DNA of 64,000 nt from Anaerolineaceae bacterium (lineage in GTDB: Bacteria > Chloroflexota > Anaerolineae > Promineifilales > Promineifilaceae), in the NCBI GenBank assembly GCA_002699125.1, contig PABI01000067.1:62001-126000 (forward strand), read 5' to 3'. The position numbers and the translations under genes are program-made. Positions 43,545 to 51,871 of this stretch are shown here, piece by piece. The notes under the pieces were generated by a model. That model saw nothing but the letters and a program-made list of their open reading frames with translations, made no database searches and was not told the DNA's origin. Positions within the stretch are counted from its first letter, which is position 1. Each line of letters starts with the position of its first letter.

Positions 43545-44873
43545 ATGGAAGGAAAAGATTATGTGTGGCTAATCGTCATTTTGGCGATAGCGGGATGGGC
43601 TGTTTGGGTGGTACAGAATCCAGATTTGCCTATCCGGCAGGGGCTGGATTTGCAAGGAGGGCTGCAAGTTTTACTAATAGCAGATCTGCCTGAAGATCGT
43701 GAGATTGAACCGGCCCAACTAGATACCTCGCGCCAGATTATTGAGCAGCGCGTGAATGCTTTAGGCGTGGCTGAGCCACTGGTGCAAACCGAAGGCAGTC
43801 GGCGCATTTTGGTGGAGCTGCCCGGCATTGATAATCCTGAGGAAGCCGTCGCCTTGATTCAGGAAACGGCGCTCCTGGAATTTGTCGATACCGGCACGGT
43901 TCCCCTGACTGAAGGCACCTGCATTCGCACTAGCTTAAATGAAGGCCCCTCCCGCTGTGAATTTGGGCAAGATGGCAATCTGATTACCACATCCGCCCCC
44001 ACGTACGAGACGGTGATGACCGGTGCAGCGATTCAGTCGGCTGAATCGGTTGCCACGGAATTTGGTCAATATTACGTGGAGTTTACGCTGCGGGCCGAGG
44101 AGCGGGATCTATTTGCCAACTACACGCGGGAACATCAGGGCCAGTTTTTAACGATTGTCCTGGACAAGCAAGTCATCTCCAGTCCGCAGATTAGTGCGGT
44201 GATTGAAGGGCAAGGCACGATAACCGGTGATTTTACGCTGGAAGAAGCGCAAAGGTTGGCGCTTCAGCTGCGTTTTGGCAGCCTGCCCATTCCGCTGGTG
44301 ATTGACAGCACGCGCCAGATTGGGGCGACGCTGGGCGAGCTTTCGGTGGAGGCCAGCGTGCGCGCCGGCACGATTGGCGTGGCGGTCGTTTTGCTGTTTA
44401 TGCTGGTTTATTATCGCCTGCCGGGGCTGCTGGCCGATCTGGCATTGGTTTTGTATGCGGCCGTAAATGTCGCCGTGTTTATGGCCATTCCGGTAACGCT
44501 AACGCTTCCGGCCATCACCGGTTTTTTGCTTTCGACGGGGATGGCGGTGGACGCCAATATTTTGGTGTTTGAGCGGATGAAGGAGGAACTGCGTGCCGGC
44601 AGTACATTGCGTGAAGCGATTCTCACAGGTTTTGACCGGGCCTGGACCTCAATTCGAGATTCCAACGTGGCCACGCTGGTGATTTGCCTGGTGCTGTGGA
44701 CGTTTGGCCGCAGCTTTGGTGCCAGTGCCGTGCAGGGTTTTGCCTTGACGCTGGCCATTGGGGTGATGATTAGCATGTTTACGGCCGTCATCGTCACCAG
44801 AACCTTTGTCCGTCTAATCTTGGGCCAACTGGCCAATCGCCTGGATCGCAGCAGCTGGCTGCTCGGCGTTTAA
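43545..44873 (+). CDS. secD: Protein translocase subunit SecD
   Basis: A 442-residue SecD. It has an N-terminal membrane helix (about 5-23), the P1 periplasmic domain (RQGLDLQGGLQVLL, IIEQRVNALGVAEP), then about five transmembrane helices near 270-430 holding the conserved GMAVDANILVFERMKEEL. It uses proton motive force to help SecYEG release translocated proteins. It is shorter than E. coli SecD and similar to the compact forms of other Chloroflexota and Gram-positives. It is followed after 17 bp by secF, the usual two-gene operon. I see nothing unusual in the conserved residues. Confidence 0.96.
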   Translation: MEGKDYVWLIVILAIAGWAVWVVQNPDLPIRQGLDLQGGLQVLLIADLPEDREIEPAQLDTSRQIIEQRVNALGVAEPLVQTEGSRRILVELPGIDNPEEAVALIQETALLEFVDTGTVPLTEGTCIRTSLNEGPSRCEFGQDGNLITTSAPTYETVMTGAAIQSAESVATEFGQYYVEFTLRAEERDLFANYTREHQGQFLTIVLDKQVISSPQISAVIEGQGTITGDFTLEEAQRLALQLRFGSLPIPLVIDSTRQIGATLGELSVEASVRAGTIGVAVVLLFMLVYYRLPGLLADLALVLYAAVNVAVFMAIPVTLTLPAITGFLLSTGMAVDANILVFERMKEELRAGSTLREAILTGFDRAWTSIRDSNVATLVICLVLWTFGRSFGASAVQGFALTLAIGVMISMFTAVIVTRTFVRLILGQLANRLDRSSWLLGV

Positions 44874-44890
44874 CATTCATCAGGTGTGTG

Positions 44891-45820
44891 ATGTTTCTTT
44901 TTAATCTAGTCGAAAGACGAAAAAGCTATTTTATATTCTCCAGCATCATCATTGGGCTGGGCATTTTGGCCATGATTTACTCCTTCATCAGCACGGGGTC
45001 GCCGTTTTTGCTCGGCGTCGATTTTCGCGGTGGGGCCCGGTTTGAAGTGCAGTTTACTGAGCCGGTGACGGAAACGGCCGTTGAAGAAGTCTTTGTCGAT
45101 GCCGGCATAACCAATCCCAGCATCATCGCCCTGCGCGGCGAAAATTTGCAAAATGCGTGGCAAATCCGCACGGAAACCCTCAGCCCTGAGGAAGCGCAGG
45201 CGATTGAAGATGCGCTGAACGACATCGCCCCGCTGGTGCCGGACAGTACGCAAGTGGAAAGCGTCAGTGGTACGGTGGCCGGGGAAGTGACCAATGCGGC
45301 GTTTATTGCCGTCATTGTGGCCGGGCTGATCATTCTGGTGTACATCATGGTGGTGTTCCGCCAGGTGCCCAATCCGTTCCGCTATGGGGCGTGTGCCGTA
45401 GCGGCGATGGTCCACGATCTGTTTGTCATTTTTGGTGTGGCCGCGCTGACCGGCATGTTTTTGGGTTGGGAAGTGGATGCGCTCTTTTTAACGGCCGTTC
45501 TCACCGTCGCTGGTTTTTCACTGCAAGACACCATTGTGGTGTTCGACCGTATTCGGGAAAACATTAGCAAACGGCCGTTAGAAAAGTACGAACAGGTGGT
45601 AAATCGGTCCATTCTGGAGACGGTACACCGTTCCCTGGCAACGCAGCTCAACGCCATGTTTATCATGGTCGCCATTCTGCTGTTTGGTGGCGCTTCAATT
45701 AAACCGTTTATTGCGATTCTTTTTGTGGGTTTGCTTAGCGGAACGTACAGCTCTATTTTTACGGCCGTTCCCCTGCTGGTAGCCTGGGAAAAGAACGAAC
45801 TTCCCTTTTTGAAAGCATAA
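44891..45820 (+). CDS. secF: Protein translocase subunit SecF
   Basis: About 310 residues. The ATG at 44891 directly follows a GTG at 44888; I prefer the ATG. Features: an N-terminal helix (SIIIGLGILAMIYSF), the VDFRGGARFEVQF motif, a periplasmic domain, then five helices with GFSLQDTIVVFDRIRENI, the diagnostic SecF motif. It partners the SecD encoded just upstream. The C-terminus LVAWEKNELPF is typical. The downstream lipoprotein gene starts 5 bp later and may be in the same transcript. Confidence 0.96.
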   Translation: MFLFNLVERRKSYFIFSSIIIGLGILAMIYSFISTGSPFLLGVDFRGGARFEVQFTEPVTETAVEEVFVDAGITNPSIIALRGENLQNAWQIRTETLSPEEAQAIEDALNDIAPLVPDSTQVESVSGTVAGEVTNAAFIAVIVAGLIILVYIMVVFRQVPNPFRYGACAVAAMVHDLFVIFGVAALTGMFLGWEVDALFLTAVLTVAGFSLQDTIVVFDRIRENISKRPLEKYEQVVNRSILETVHRSLATQLNAMFIMVAILLFGGASIKPFIAILFVGLLSGTYSSIFTAVPLLVAWEKNELPFLKA

Positions 45821-45824
45821 ACCT

Positions 45825-47219
45825 GTGCGTAACTTTTGGTTCATACTTCTTATTTTAATTGCCGGCTTGCTGGCTGCCTGTGCTGATGATCCGGCTGAGC
45901 AAACGTCCCTGACGGAGCTGCCGGTACCCACGTCTCCCGTCATTCCGGCAACGTTTACCCCGGCACCGCGCAGCAGCCGGATTGACAACGTACCTGTGGT
46001 CACCGTCACGCAAGCGCCGCTCCCGGCAACCAGTACGCCCATCCCCTTTGGGGCAAACGTGGTGGAAGTGCGGCTCACCACACCCAGCCTGGGCTACGAT
46101 CGCCGCTTGCAGGGTGGGGTCAGCAGCCGAATCATTTTGGTGGATGAGAGCAACGGCTTTTCGTTGCAGCGCGACAATCAGGCCAGCGTGCTGCTCGATT
46201 TGCAGCAGGCCTTGCCGGAACTGGTGTTAGAACCTGTGCCTGAAGGATGCGACACCTGTGTGCAGATTGCCTACAATCTGCCTTTTTCCGGCGTCGAGGG
46301 GGAAGGCTGGCTGCGCGATCCTGTTCTGTTAGCCAGCCTGGAGAATTATTTTACGACTACGCTGGGACCTCACTTCCCTACCGGTTCATTGATTGGGCTG
46401 CGCCGCAGCGCCTCGCCGTACGCCCCGGCGCATTCGTTGGCTGTGATGCCAGACGGCCGTTTATTCCGCTGGCTGGCAAATGAAGGGGAGGTGGCTCCGG
46501 TGAGCACAGCCGCCCCAGCACTTTTGGCGGCTTACGAACAGCTCGATCCGCAGGCGTTGGCCCAGCAATATACTGCCCCTTGCCCCGGTTTGCCGCTGGA
46601 ATCTCTGCTTTTGGCAGGCCGCGACGATGAGCGCTTGATTTCATTGTTCTGCCCGGAATTTGCCGTTTCGGTTGAGTTGCAGCCGCTTTACGTGGCGCTG
46701 GATGCGGCCTTGAATGAGCTCTTGGCCGGCAGTGAATCGGTTTTGCCGCGCCCGCCCGTGGCTTTTCCCCTGGATGCCGTTTTGGATTATCAGCGGATAG
46801 ATGGTGCCCAGATTACGATTTTTATGGATGATACGGCCGTTGCCACAAACGGCAGCACCGAGCCAATCACCACCACCCTTAGCAGCAGCCAGGTCGTCAG
46901 CCTGACTACCAACTTGTTGGCCAGCGGCAGCCTGCGCACGGGGCTGAACACCTTTTTGACGGCGGAAGATGACACATCGGCCACGTCCACGCCAAATGCG
47001 CCTCGTTCAGTGGTGCTGGTTCGTGGACCGGCCGGCGTGTACGATGCCCAATGGTTTAATACTGCCAATGTAGAAGTTTTGGCGGAGTTGAATGCACTGC
47101 TGAACCAGATGTTATCGCTGGATACGGCCGTGCCGGAAATAACACCAGACCCTTCAGCCGAAGCCACCGTCACAGCGACGGTTGAGGCTTCTTCTTCTCC
47201 TGCGCCCACCGACGAATAA
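45825..47219 (+). CDS. Uncharacterised lipoprotein
   Basis: A 464-residue exported lipoprotein starting at GTG (45825-45827). The signal peptide ends with lipobox LLAAC, so Cys19 would be lipidated. Residues 20-75 are a Pro/Thr/Ser-rich extracellular spacer. The central part (about 80-440) has two CxxC-like or Cys pairs (EGCDTCVQI; APCPG with LFCPEF) and repeated strand-rich segments, but I recognise no named domain. The last 30 residues are again Thr/Pro-rich. A GerMN-type fold was considered but I cannot support it. It follows secF by 5 bp. Function unknown. Confidence 0.8.
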   Translation: MRNFWFILLILIAGLLAACADDPAEQTSLTELPVPTSPVIPATFTPAPRSSRIDNVPVVTVTQAPLPATSTPIPFGANVVEVRLTTPSLGYDRRLQGGVSSRIILVDESNGFSLQRDNQASVLLDLQQALPELVLEPVPEGCDTCVQIAYNLPFSGVEGEGWLRDPVLLASLENYFTTTLGPHFPTGSLIGLRRSASPYAPAHSLAVMPDGRLFRWLANEGEVAPVSTAAPALLAAYEQLDPQALAQQYTAPCPGLPLESLLLAGRDDERLISLFCPEFAVSVELQPLYVALDAALNELLAGSESVLPRPPVAFPLDAVLDYQRIDGAQITIFMDDTAVATNGSTEPITTTLSSSQVVSLTTNLLASGSLRTGLNTFLTAEDDTSATSTPNAPRSVVLVRGPAGVYDAQWFNTANVEVLAELNALLNQMLSLDTAVPEITPDPSAEATVTATVEASSSPAPTDE

Positions 47220-47234
47220 TTGGAGCCAAGCAGT

Positions 47235-48191
47235 ATGCGCGCTTTTTATTGCGAAGACGGCCGTGTCTCATTACGCACAGATTACCCTATGCCTGAACCA
47301 GAGGCGGATGAAGCATTGGTCCGTGTGACCCTGGCCGGTATCTGCTCTACCGATCTGGAAATCGTCCGCGGGTATGTGCCAGACTTTTCTGGCGTGTTGG
47401 GCCACGAGTTTGTGGGTGTTGTTGAAGCCGCTGCCGATGAGAGCTGGGTGGGGCAGCGGGTGGTGAGCAACATCAATATTGGCTGCCAGACGTGTGAAAT
47501 TTGCCAGAGCCGTGGCCCGGAGCATTGTGCAAACCGGCGCGTCTTGGGCATTCACGATCGGGATGGGGTGTTTGCCGATTACGTTGCCATTCCTATACGG
47601 AGTTTATATCGGGTGCCGGACAGCGTGCGCGATGAGGAAGCAATCTTTACCGAACCTTTGGCGGCGGCGCTGCGGATTCGGGAGCAGGTAAGAGTCCGGC
47701 CAACAGCAAAAACGGCCGTTATTGGCCCGGGTCGTTTGGGTTTGTTGGTGGCGCAGGTTCTAAGCCGGACCAATGTGGATATTACGGTGATGGGCCGCAG
47801 TCAGCGCTCTTTGGAGTTGCCGGCTGCCTGGGGAATGAAAACCGGCTTTTCCGTTGATTATGCGGACAATCAGTTTGACTTTGTTGTGGAAGTTACCGGC
47901 AATGCGACTGGTTTTGCCGAGGCGCTGCGTTTATTACGGCCGTTAGGCACGCTGGTGCTCAAAAGCACCTTTGCCGGAGACAGTCAGATTGATGTCACCA
48001 AAATTGTGGTGGAAGAAATTACGGTGGTTGGCTCCCGCTGTGGCCCCTTTGATCTGGCTGTATCGCTGTTGGAAGAAGGCAGCATCCAGACCGCGCCGCT
48101 CATCAAGGATGAATATTCATTGGACGATGCACTGGTTGCCTTTGATAAAGCTGCGGAGCCGGGCGTGTTGAAAGTGTTGATACGGCCGTAA
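47235..48191 (+). CDS. Zinc-dependent alcohol dehydrogenase-like protein (MDR family)
   Basis: About 318 residues. The ATG at 47235 with GGAG nine bases upstream is preferred over a TTG at 47220. The N-terminal GroES-like domain keeps the catalytic zinc ligands (AGICSTDLEI, GHEFVG) and a structural zinc-type cluster (CQTCEICQSRGPEHC). The Rossmann part begins TAKTAVIGPGRLGLLVAQVL. It is slightly short for a medium-chain dehydrogenase (usually about 340-350). The substrate is unknown; polyol or threonine dehydrogenase-like activities are possible. An ACGGCCGT palindrome overlaps the stop codon. Confidence 0.9.
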   Translation: MRAFYCEDGRVSLRTDYPMPEPEADEALVRVTLAGICSTDLEIVRGYVPDFSGVLGHEFVGVVEAAADESWVGQRVVSNINIGCQTCEICQSRGPEHCANRRVLGIHDRDGVFADYVAIPIRSLYRVPDSVRDEEAIFTEPLAAALRIREQVRVRPTAKTAVIGPGRLGLLVAQVLSRTNVDITVMGRSQRSLELPAAWGMKTGFSVDYADNQFDFVVEVTGNATGFAEALRLLRPLGTLVLKSTFAGDSQIDVTKIVVEEITVVGSRCGPFDLAVSLLEEGSIQTAPLIKDEYSLDDALVAFDKAAEPGVLKVLIRP

Positions 48192-48234
48192 TCCCCATCC
48201 GCCTCCCTCAAAGTTCAATTGCCTCAGAGACCCC

Positions 48235-48262
48235 TTGACGAAGTAGTGCAACTGGTTAAAAT
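48235..48262 (+). promoter_or_regulatory. Probable promoter, possibly giving a leaderless transcript
   Basis: TTGACG (48235-48240) and TAAAAT (48257-48262) are spaced by 16 bp. The ATG of the next gene is at 48271, so the transcript would begin within a few bases of the start codon. No Shine-Dalgarno is seen before that ATG, which agrees with a leaderless message. Confidence 0.5.
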
Positions 48263-48270
48263 TAGAACAT

Positions 48271-48510
48271 ATGAGCGATCAATGGATTCGAGCGAGTGAA
48301 ATTGGAGATTATTTATATTGCCGGCGCAGCTGGTGGTTAAAGCGCAGCCGGGGTATCGCCTCGCAAAATGTGCGAGAGCTGGCCCGCGGCAGCCAGCATC
48401 ACCAGCAGCATGGCCAGTTGGTGCAGCAGTCGGTTTGGCTGCGCCGGGCGGCGTATGCCCTTATTTTTGTGGTTGTGGCCCTGGTAACGTATTCGTTGGT
48501 AGGTGGTTAA
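48271..48510 (+). CDS. Small membrane protein with the N-terminal cysteine motif of Cas4-like nucleases
   Basis: A 79-residue protein. Residues 7-26 (RASEIGDYLYCRRSWWLKRS) match the first motif of Cas4/Dna2-type PD-(D/E)XK nucleases, whose Cys binds an iron-sulfur cluster together with three C-terminal cysteines. A His/Gln-rich stretch and one transmembrane helix (AAYALIFVVVALVTYSLV) follow, then a stop. The remaining parts of such a nuclease are encoded by the next ORF, 5 bp downstream in another frame. Either the gene has been split by a frameshift or the two halves work as a membrane pair. Confidence 0.7.
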   Translation: MSDQWIRASEIGDYLYCRRSWWLKRSRGIASQNVRELARGSQHHQQHGQLVQQSVWLRRAAYALIFVVVALVTYSLVGG

Positions 48511-48515
48511 AGAAA

Positions 48516-49052
48516 ATGATCTGGGGTGGCTACGCGTTGGGGATAGGATTTGTGCTTTTAGCACTGGCGCTGCTGCTGTGGTGGCGCAGCGGCGTGCTGG
48601 CGGAGCAAACCGGGCTGCCAGACGGCCGTATCCTCTACACCGATGCCGGCAGCGCCTGGATCACAAACGATGAAGCGCTGTATGATCCCCATTTGCGCCT
48701 GGTGGGCAAGCCAGACTATTTAGTTGAAGAAAGCAACGGCATGATTGTGCCGGTTGAAATTAAGTCAGGCAAGGCACCGGCAGAGCCGTGGGAGAGCCAT
48801 TTGTATCAGCTGGCAGCGTATTGTTGGTTGGTGGAGCGGGAATATGGGATACGGCCGTCTCACGGCATTATCCAGTACAAGGATCGCGCCTTTGCTGTCG
48901 ATTATACCGACGAGCTGCGCGAAGATTTTCTAGACCTGCTCACCGAAATGCGTGAAGATATGTTTGAAGTTGAGCTTGATCGCGACCACAACGATTGGCA
49001 CCGCTGTGCCCGCTGTGGCGTAGCCTCCGCCTGCACTCAGCGATTAGGTTAG
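48516..49052 (+). CDS. Membrane-anchored PD-(D/E)XK nuclease domain protein (Cas4/DUF83-like)
   Basis: About 178 residues starting at the ATG at 48516 (MIWGGYALGIGFVLLALALL, an immediate membrane helix). The open frame extends further upstream, but that part overlaps the previous gene and is low-complexity. Nuclease core: GKPDYLVEE (Asp), PVEIKSGKAP (E-x-K), then HLYQLAAYCWLVE (motif with Gln and Tyr). The C-terminus CARCGVASAC supplies three cysteines for a [4Fe-4S] cluster; the fourth would come from the preceding small ORF. There are no cas1, cas2 or CRISPR repeats nearby, so a CRISPR role is not supported. Membrane-bound Cas4-like proteins of unknown role occur in Chloroflexota. Confidence 0.8.
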   Translation: MIWGGYALGIGFVLLALALLLWWRSGVLAEQTGLPDGRILYTDAGSAWITNDEALYDPHLRLVGKPDYLVEESNGMIVPVEIKSGKAPAEPWESHLYQLAAYCWLVEREYGIRPSHGIIQYKDRAFAVDYTDELREDFLDLLTEMREDMFEVELDRDHNDWHRCARCGVASACTQRLG

Positions 49053-49065
49053 ATAAGGAGTTATC

Positions 49066-49452
49066 ATGCAAAAAACGTATAAACCTGAAGGATATGCTTC
49101 CGTGTCAGCGTACATTGTGGCAGATGGCGCACAACAGCTGATCGATTTTCTGGCGGCAACGTTTGATGCCAAAGTGACGCGCCGTTTTGATAACGAAGAT
49201 GGCACCATCATGCATGGTGAAGTGCAAATTGACGATACCGTTGTGATGTTAACGGATGGCAGCGAAGGATTTCCCTCGTTTCCCATCTGGCTGCACGTTT
49301 ATGTGCCAGATGTGGATGCTACCTATCAGAAGGCATTGGCGGCGGGCGGTGTTTCTGTGCAAGAGCCGACTAAAAAGGATGATCTAGATCGGCGGGCGGG
49401 TGTGAAAGACCCAACGGGCAATACATGGTGGATGGCAACCCAGGTGGCGTAA
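49066..49452 (+). CDS. VOC/PhnB-like glyoxalase superfamily protein
   Basis: A 128-residue single-domain glyoxalase fold of the PhnB/3-demethylubiquinone-like group: it starts YKPEGYASVSAYIVADGAQQ, then DGTIMHGEVQIDDTVVML, WLHVYVPDVDATYQKALAAG and DPTGNTWWMATQV. AAGGAG lies 5 bases before the ATG. Members bind metals or small hydrophobic ligands, some give resistance to bleomycin-type drugs; the ligand here is unknown. It follows the nuclease by 13 bp. Confidence 0.9.
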   Translation: MQKTYKPEGYASVSAYIVADGAQQLIDFLAATFDAKVTRRFDNEDGTIMHGEVQIDDTVVMLTDGSEGFPSFPIWLHVYVPDVDATYQKALAAGGVSVQEPTKKDDLDRRAGVKDPTGNTWWMATQVA

Positions 49453-49500
49453 ACGGCCGTCGTTTAGGAATTCGAAACGAAAGCTTTTTAACCATCACCT

Positions 49501-49524
49501 GTCATTCTCGCGAAAGCGGGAATC
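49501..49524. repeat. 24-bp palindromic element, copy 2
   Basis: GTCATTCTCGCGAAAGCGGG and then AATC form a hairpin with one mismatch (49504-49511 with 49516-49523). It matches the reverse complement of the element at 32108-32131. It lies in the 312-bp gap between the VOC gene and hisS. The rest of that gap holds one ACGGCCGT (49453-49460) and a -10 box; I saw no T-box leader. Confidence 0.7.
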
Positions 49525-49631
49525 CATACACATGCCGAATTATCCAATTGCAATCCTGCCCAACTTATGGAGCCAAAATTTCCCAAAAGTTAGCTTGCAA
49601 TCAACAAACTACAAAATCCCCTTGATGTCGC

Positions 49632-49637
49632 TATAAT
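49632..49637 (+). promoter_or_regulatory. Probable -10 box of the hisS promoter
   Basis: A perfect TATAAT 128 bp upstream of the hisS start. The -35 region at 17-bp spacing (CTACAA) is weak. Confidence 0.45.
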
Positions 49638-49764
49638 AGACGCCATTCACAAACCATTTCGCTAGAAGACCCAGCGTTGGTATCATGCCAATCTCCCGCA
49701 GGTTTACCTTTTGCCTTACTGTTGGGAGCCGCCCGCGAGAGGTTTTCTGCACAGGAGGCAAAGT

Positions 49765-51030
49765 TTGACCACAATACAACGCGCCAAAGGCATGCAGGAT
49801 GTTCTGCCTGAAGAGCGGCGCTTTTGGGATTTAATTATTGACAAGGCGACTGAGTTGGCCCACCTGTATGGTTTCCAGCGCATTGATTTGCCTATTCTGG
49901 AATATACGGAACTTTACCAGCGCGGCGTAGGTGAGGGCTCTGACTTTTTTGTGCAGAAAGAAATGTACACCTTGGAAGAGTCTGACGACGTCACCATTAC
50001 CATGCGGCCGGAATTTACTGCTGGCTTTATGCGCGCCTACATCCAAAATGGGATGAGCAGCTGGCCGCAGCCGGTGAAGCTGTACACCATCGGTCCGGCA
50101 TTCCGGCGCGAACGGCAGCAGGCCGGACGCTACCGTCAGCACAGCCAGTTCAACTGTGAAATCCTGGGCGAAACTGACCCCGCCGCCGATGTAGAAGTGA
50201 TGCTGCTGGCCATGAATCTGTATCGCGAACTGGGCTTCCAGGGGCTAACCTTTCAATTAAACAGCACAGGCTGTCCGGTATGTAAACCGGCCTATATTGA
50301 AAAACTCACTGCTTACCTGGAACAGCACATGGACAAACTGGCCGATATCGACAAGGAGCGCATCCAGCGCAATCCGCTGCGGGTGTTGGACAGCAAAGAG
50401 CCGGGCATGGATGAACTGCTGGCCGATGCGCCCCACATCGTCGATCATCTCTGCGACGATTGTGAAACACACTTTGCCGATTTGCGCGGCTTGCTCGATG
50501 CCCTGGACCAAAGTTACAGTATTAATTTCCGGCTGGTGCGTGGCATTGATTATTACACCAAGACGGTGTTTGAGGTTTGGGCTGAAGGCATTGGGGCACA
50601 AGCGGCCGTTTGCGGCGGCGGACGGTATGATGGGCTGGCCGAAGACATTGGTGGTCCACCAACGCCCGGCGTGGGCTTTGGCAGCGGCATCGAGCGCATT
50701 GTGTTGAGCATGCAGGAGGCGGGCTTGGAACCGCCTGCACCAGAGCAGCCCACCGTGTTGGTCGCTCATTTTGGCGGGACCACGAAGGAAGCGGCCGTTC
50801 AGCTTGCATTCAAACTAAGGGCGGCGGGCATTGGTACCCGATTGGCCTTTGCCCGCGATCGGCGCAGCATGAAGAGCCAGATGCGCGAAGCCAACAAGCA
50901 CGATGTGCAAACAGTGCTCATTTTGGGCGATTCTGAGCTGGAGCAGCAGTCGGTGATGGTACGGCCGTTAGACGGCGGCGATCAAACCCTGGTCCAGATT
51001 TCAGAAGTGATCGCCTACCTGCAAAATTAA
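49765..51030 (+). CDS. hisS: Histidyl-tRNA synthetase
   Basis: About 421 residues. I choose the TTG at 49765 because AGGAGG ends 7 bases before it and the family begins there (TTIQRAKGMQDVLPEERRFW); an in-frame ATG at 49711 would add 18 unrelated residues. The class II core has motif 2 (FRRERQQAGRYRQHSQFN), the histidine loop LVRGIDYYTKTVFEV and motif 3 (GVGFGSGIERIVLSM). The C-terminal anticodon-binding domain starts near VLVAHFGG. It charges tRNA-His in the cytoplasm. The NAD kinase ATG follows the stop directly, so the two are coupled. Confidence 0.96.
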   Translation: MTTIQRAKGMQDVLPEERRFWDLIIDKATELAHLYGFQRIDLPILEYTELYQRGVGEGSDFFVQKEMYTLEESDDVTITMRPEFTAGFMRAYIQNGMSSWPQPVKLYTIGPAFRRERQQAGRYRQHSQFNCEILGETDPAADVEVMLLAMNLYRELGFQGLTFQLNSTGCPVCKPAYIEKLTAYLEQHMDKLADIDKERIQRNPLRVLDSKEPGMDELLADAPHIVDHLCDDCETHFADLRGLLDALDQSYSINFRLVRGIDYYTKTVFEVWAEGIGAQAAVCGGGRYDGLAEDIGGPPTPGVGFGSGIERIVLSMQEAGLEPPAPEQPTVLVAHFGGTTKEAAVQLAFKLRAAGIGTRLAFARDRRSMKSQMREANKHDVQTVLILGDSELEQQSVMVRPLDGGDQTLVQISEVIAYLQN

Positions 51031-51861
51031 ATGAACCGCATTGGCATTCTCTACCACCCGAAGGTTGCAGAATCGCAGCCACTGGCCGATAAAATTGAAG
51101 CTTGGCTGGGTCAGCAGCAGTTTGGAACCTGGCAAGCTTCTTCATACGACGATGCGCGATTGGGCCAGATGGTCGGTGGCAGCGATTTATTGGTGGTGCT
51201 CGGTGGGGATGGTTCCTTACTGCGGGCGGCTAGCTTTTCCTCAAAATGTGATGTCCCTATTTTTGGGATCAACCTGGGGCGTGTGGGCTTTTTAAGCGAG
51301 GCGCAGCCAGATAATTGGCCGGAAAAATTGGAGCGTGTGTTAACCGGAGAATGTTGGGTAGAGAATCGGTTGATGCTCTCGGCACGGATTCGGCGGAACG
51401 GCCGTATTCACCACAACTTCTCCGTGCTCAACGATGTGGTGGTGGGGCGGGGGCGTCAGGCACGGGTGGTGCGCTTTCAGCTGCACGTCGATGGCGATCA
51501 CGTCACTGACTACACGGCCGATGCGCTTATTGTGGCCACGCCCACTGGTTCTACAGCTTATTCCATGGCCGCCGGTGGCCCTTTGCTGCCGCCGCAGCTG
51601 CCTAATTTTGTGGTGGTGCCGGTAGCCCCGCATCTTACATTTGATCGCGCCATTATTTTTCATGAGCAGGCGGAAATAGCCATCACGGTCCACATGGATC
51701 ATCAAGCTTACCTGACACCTGACGGCACCGACGGCATTTTGCTGGAAGATGAAGACGTGGTGCTGGTTACCAAAGCAGAGGACAGCTGCAAATTTGCCCG
51801 TGTTGAAAGTTCCGGCTATTTTTACCGGCGTCTGATGGGGCGGTTGGGTTATTCTCGATAG
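51031..51861 (+). CDS. nadK: NAD kinase
   Basis: A 276-residue ATP-NAD kinase that phosphorylates NAD to NADP. Diagnostic motifs: VVLGGDGSLLRAA (GGDG, near residue 57), GINLGRVGFLSE, NDVVVGRG, and the catalytic glycine loop TPTGSTAYSMAAGGP. The start codon abuts the hisS TAA with no spacer, giving stop-start coupling. Length is normal. An ACGGCCGT lies in the sequence encoding RRNGRIHH. Confidence 0.96.
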   Translation: MNRIGILYHPKVAESQPLADKIEAWLGQQQFGTWQASSYDDARLGQMVGGSDLLVVLGGDGSLLRAASFSSKCDVPIFGINLGRVGFLSEAQPDNWPEKLERVLTGECWVENRLMLSARIRRNGRIHHNFSVLNDVVVGRGRQARVVRFQLHVDGDHVTDYTADALIVATPTGSTAYSMAAGGPLLPPQLPNFVVVPVAPHLTFDRAIIFHEQAEIAITVHMDHQAYLTPDGTDGILLEDEDVVLVTKAEDSCKFARVESSGYFYRRLMGRLGYSR

Positions 51862-51871
51862 GAAAAGTGTT

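Noticed and set aside
48271-49052. CRISPR-Cas locus around the Cas4-like nuclease
   Set aside because: No direct-repeat array and no cas1, cas2 or effector gene in the neighbourhood.
49453-49764. T-box riboswitch upstream of hisS
   Set aside because: I could not find the conserved T-box core (AGGGTGGNACCGCG-like) or a terminator/antiterminator pair in this gap.
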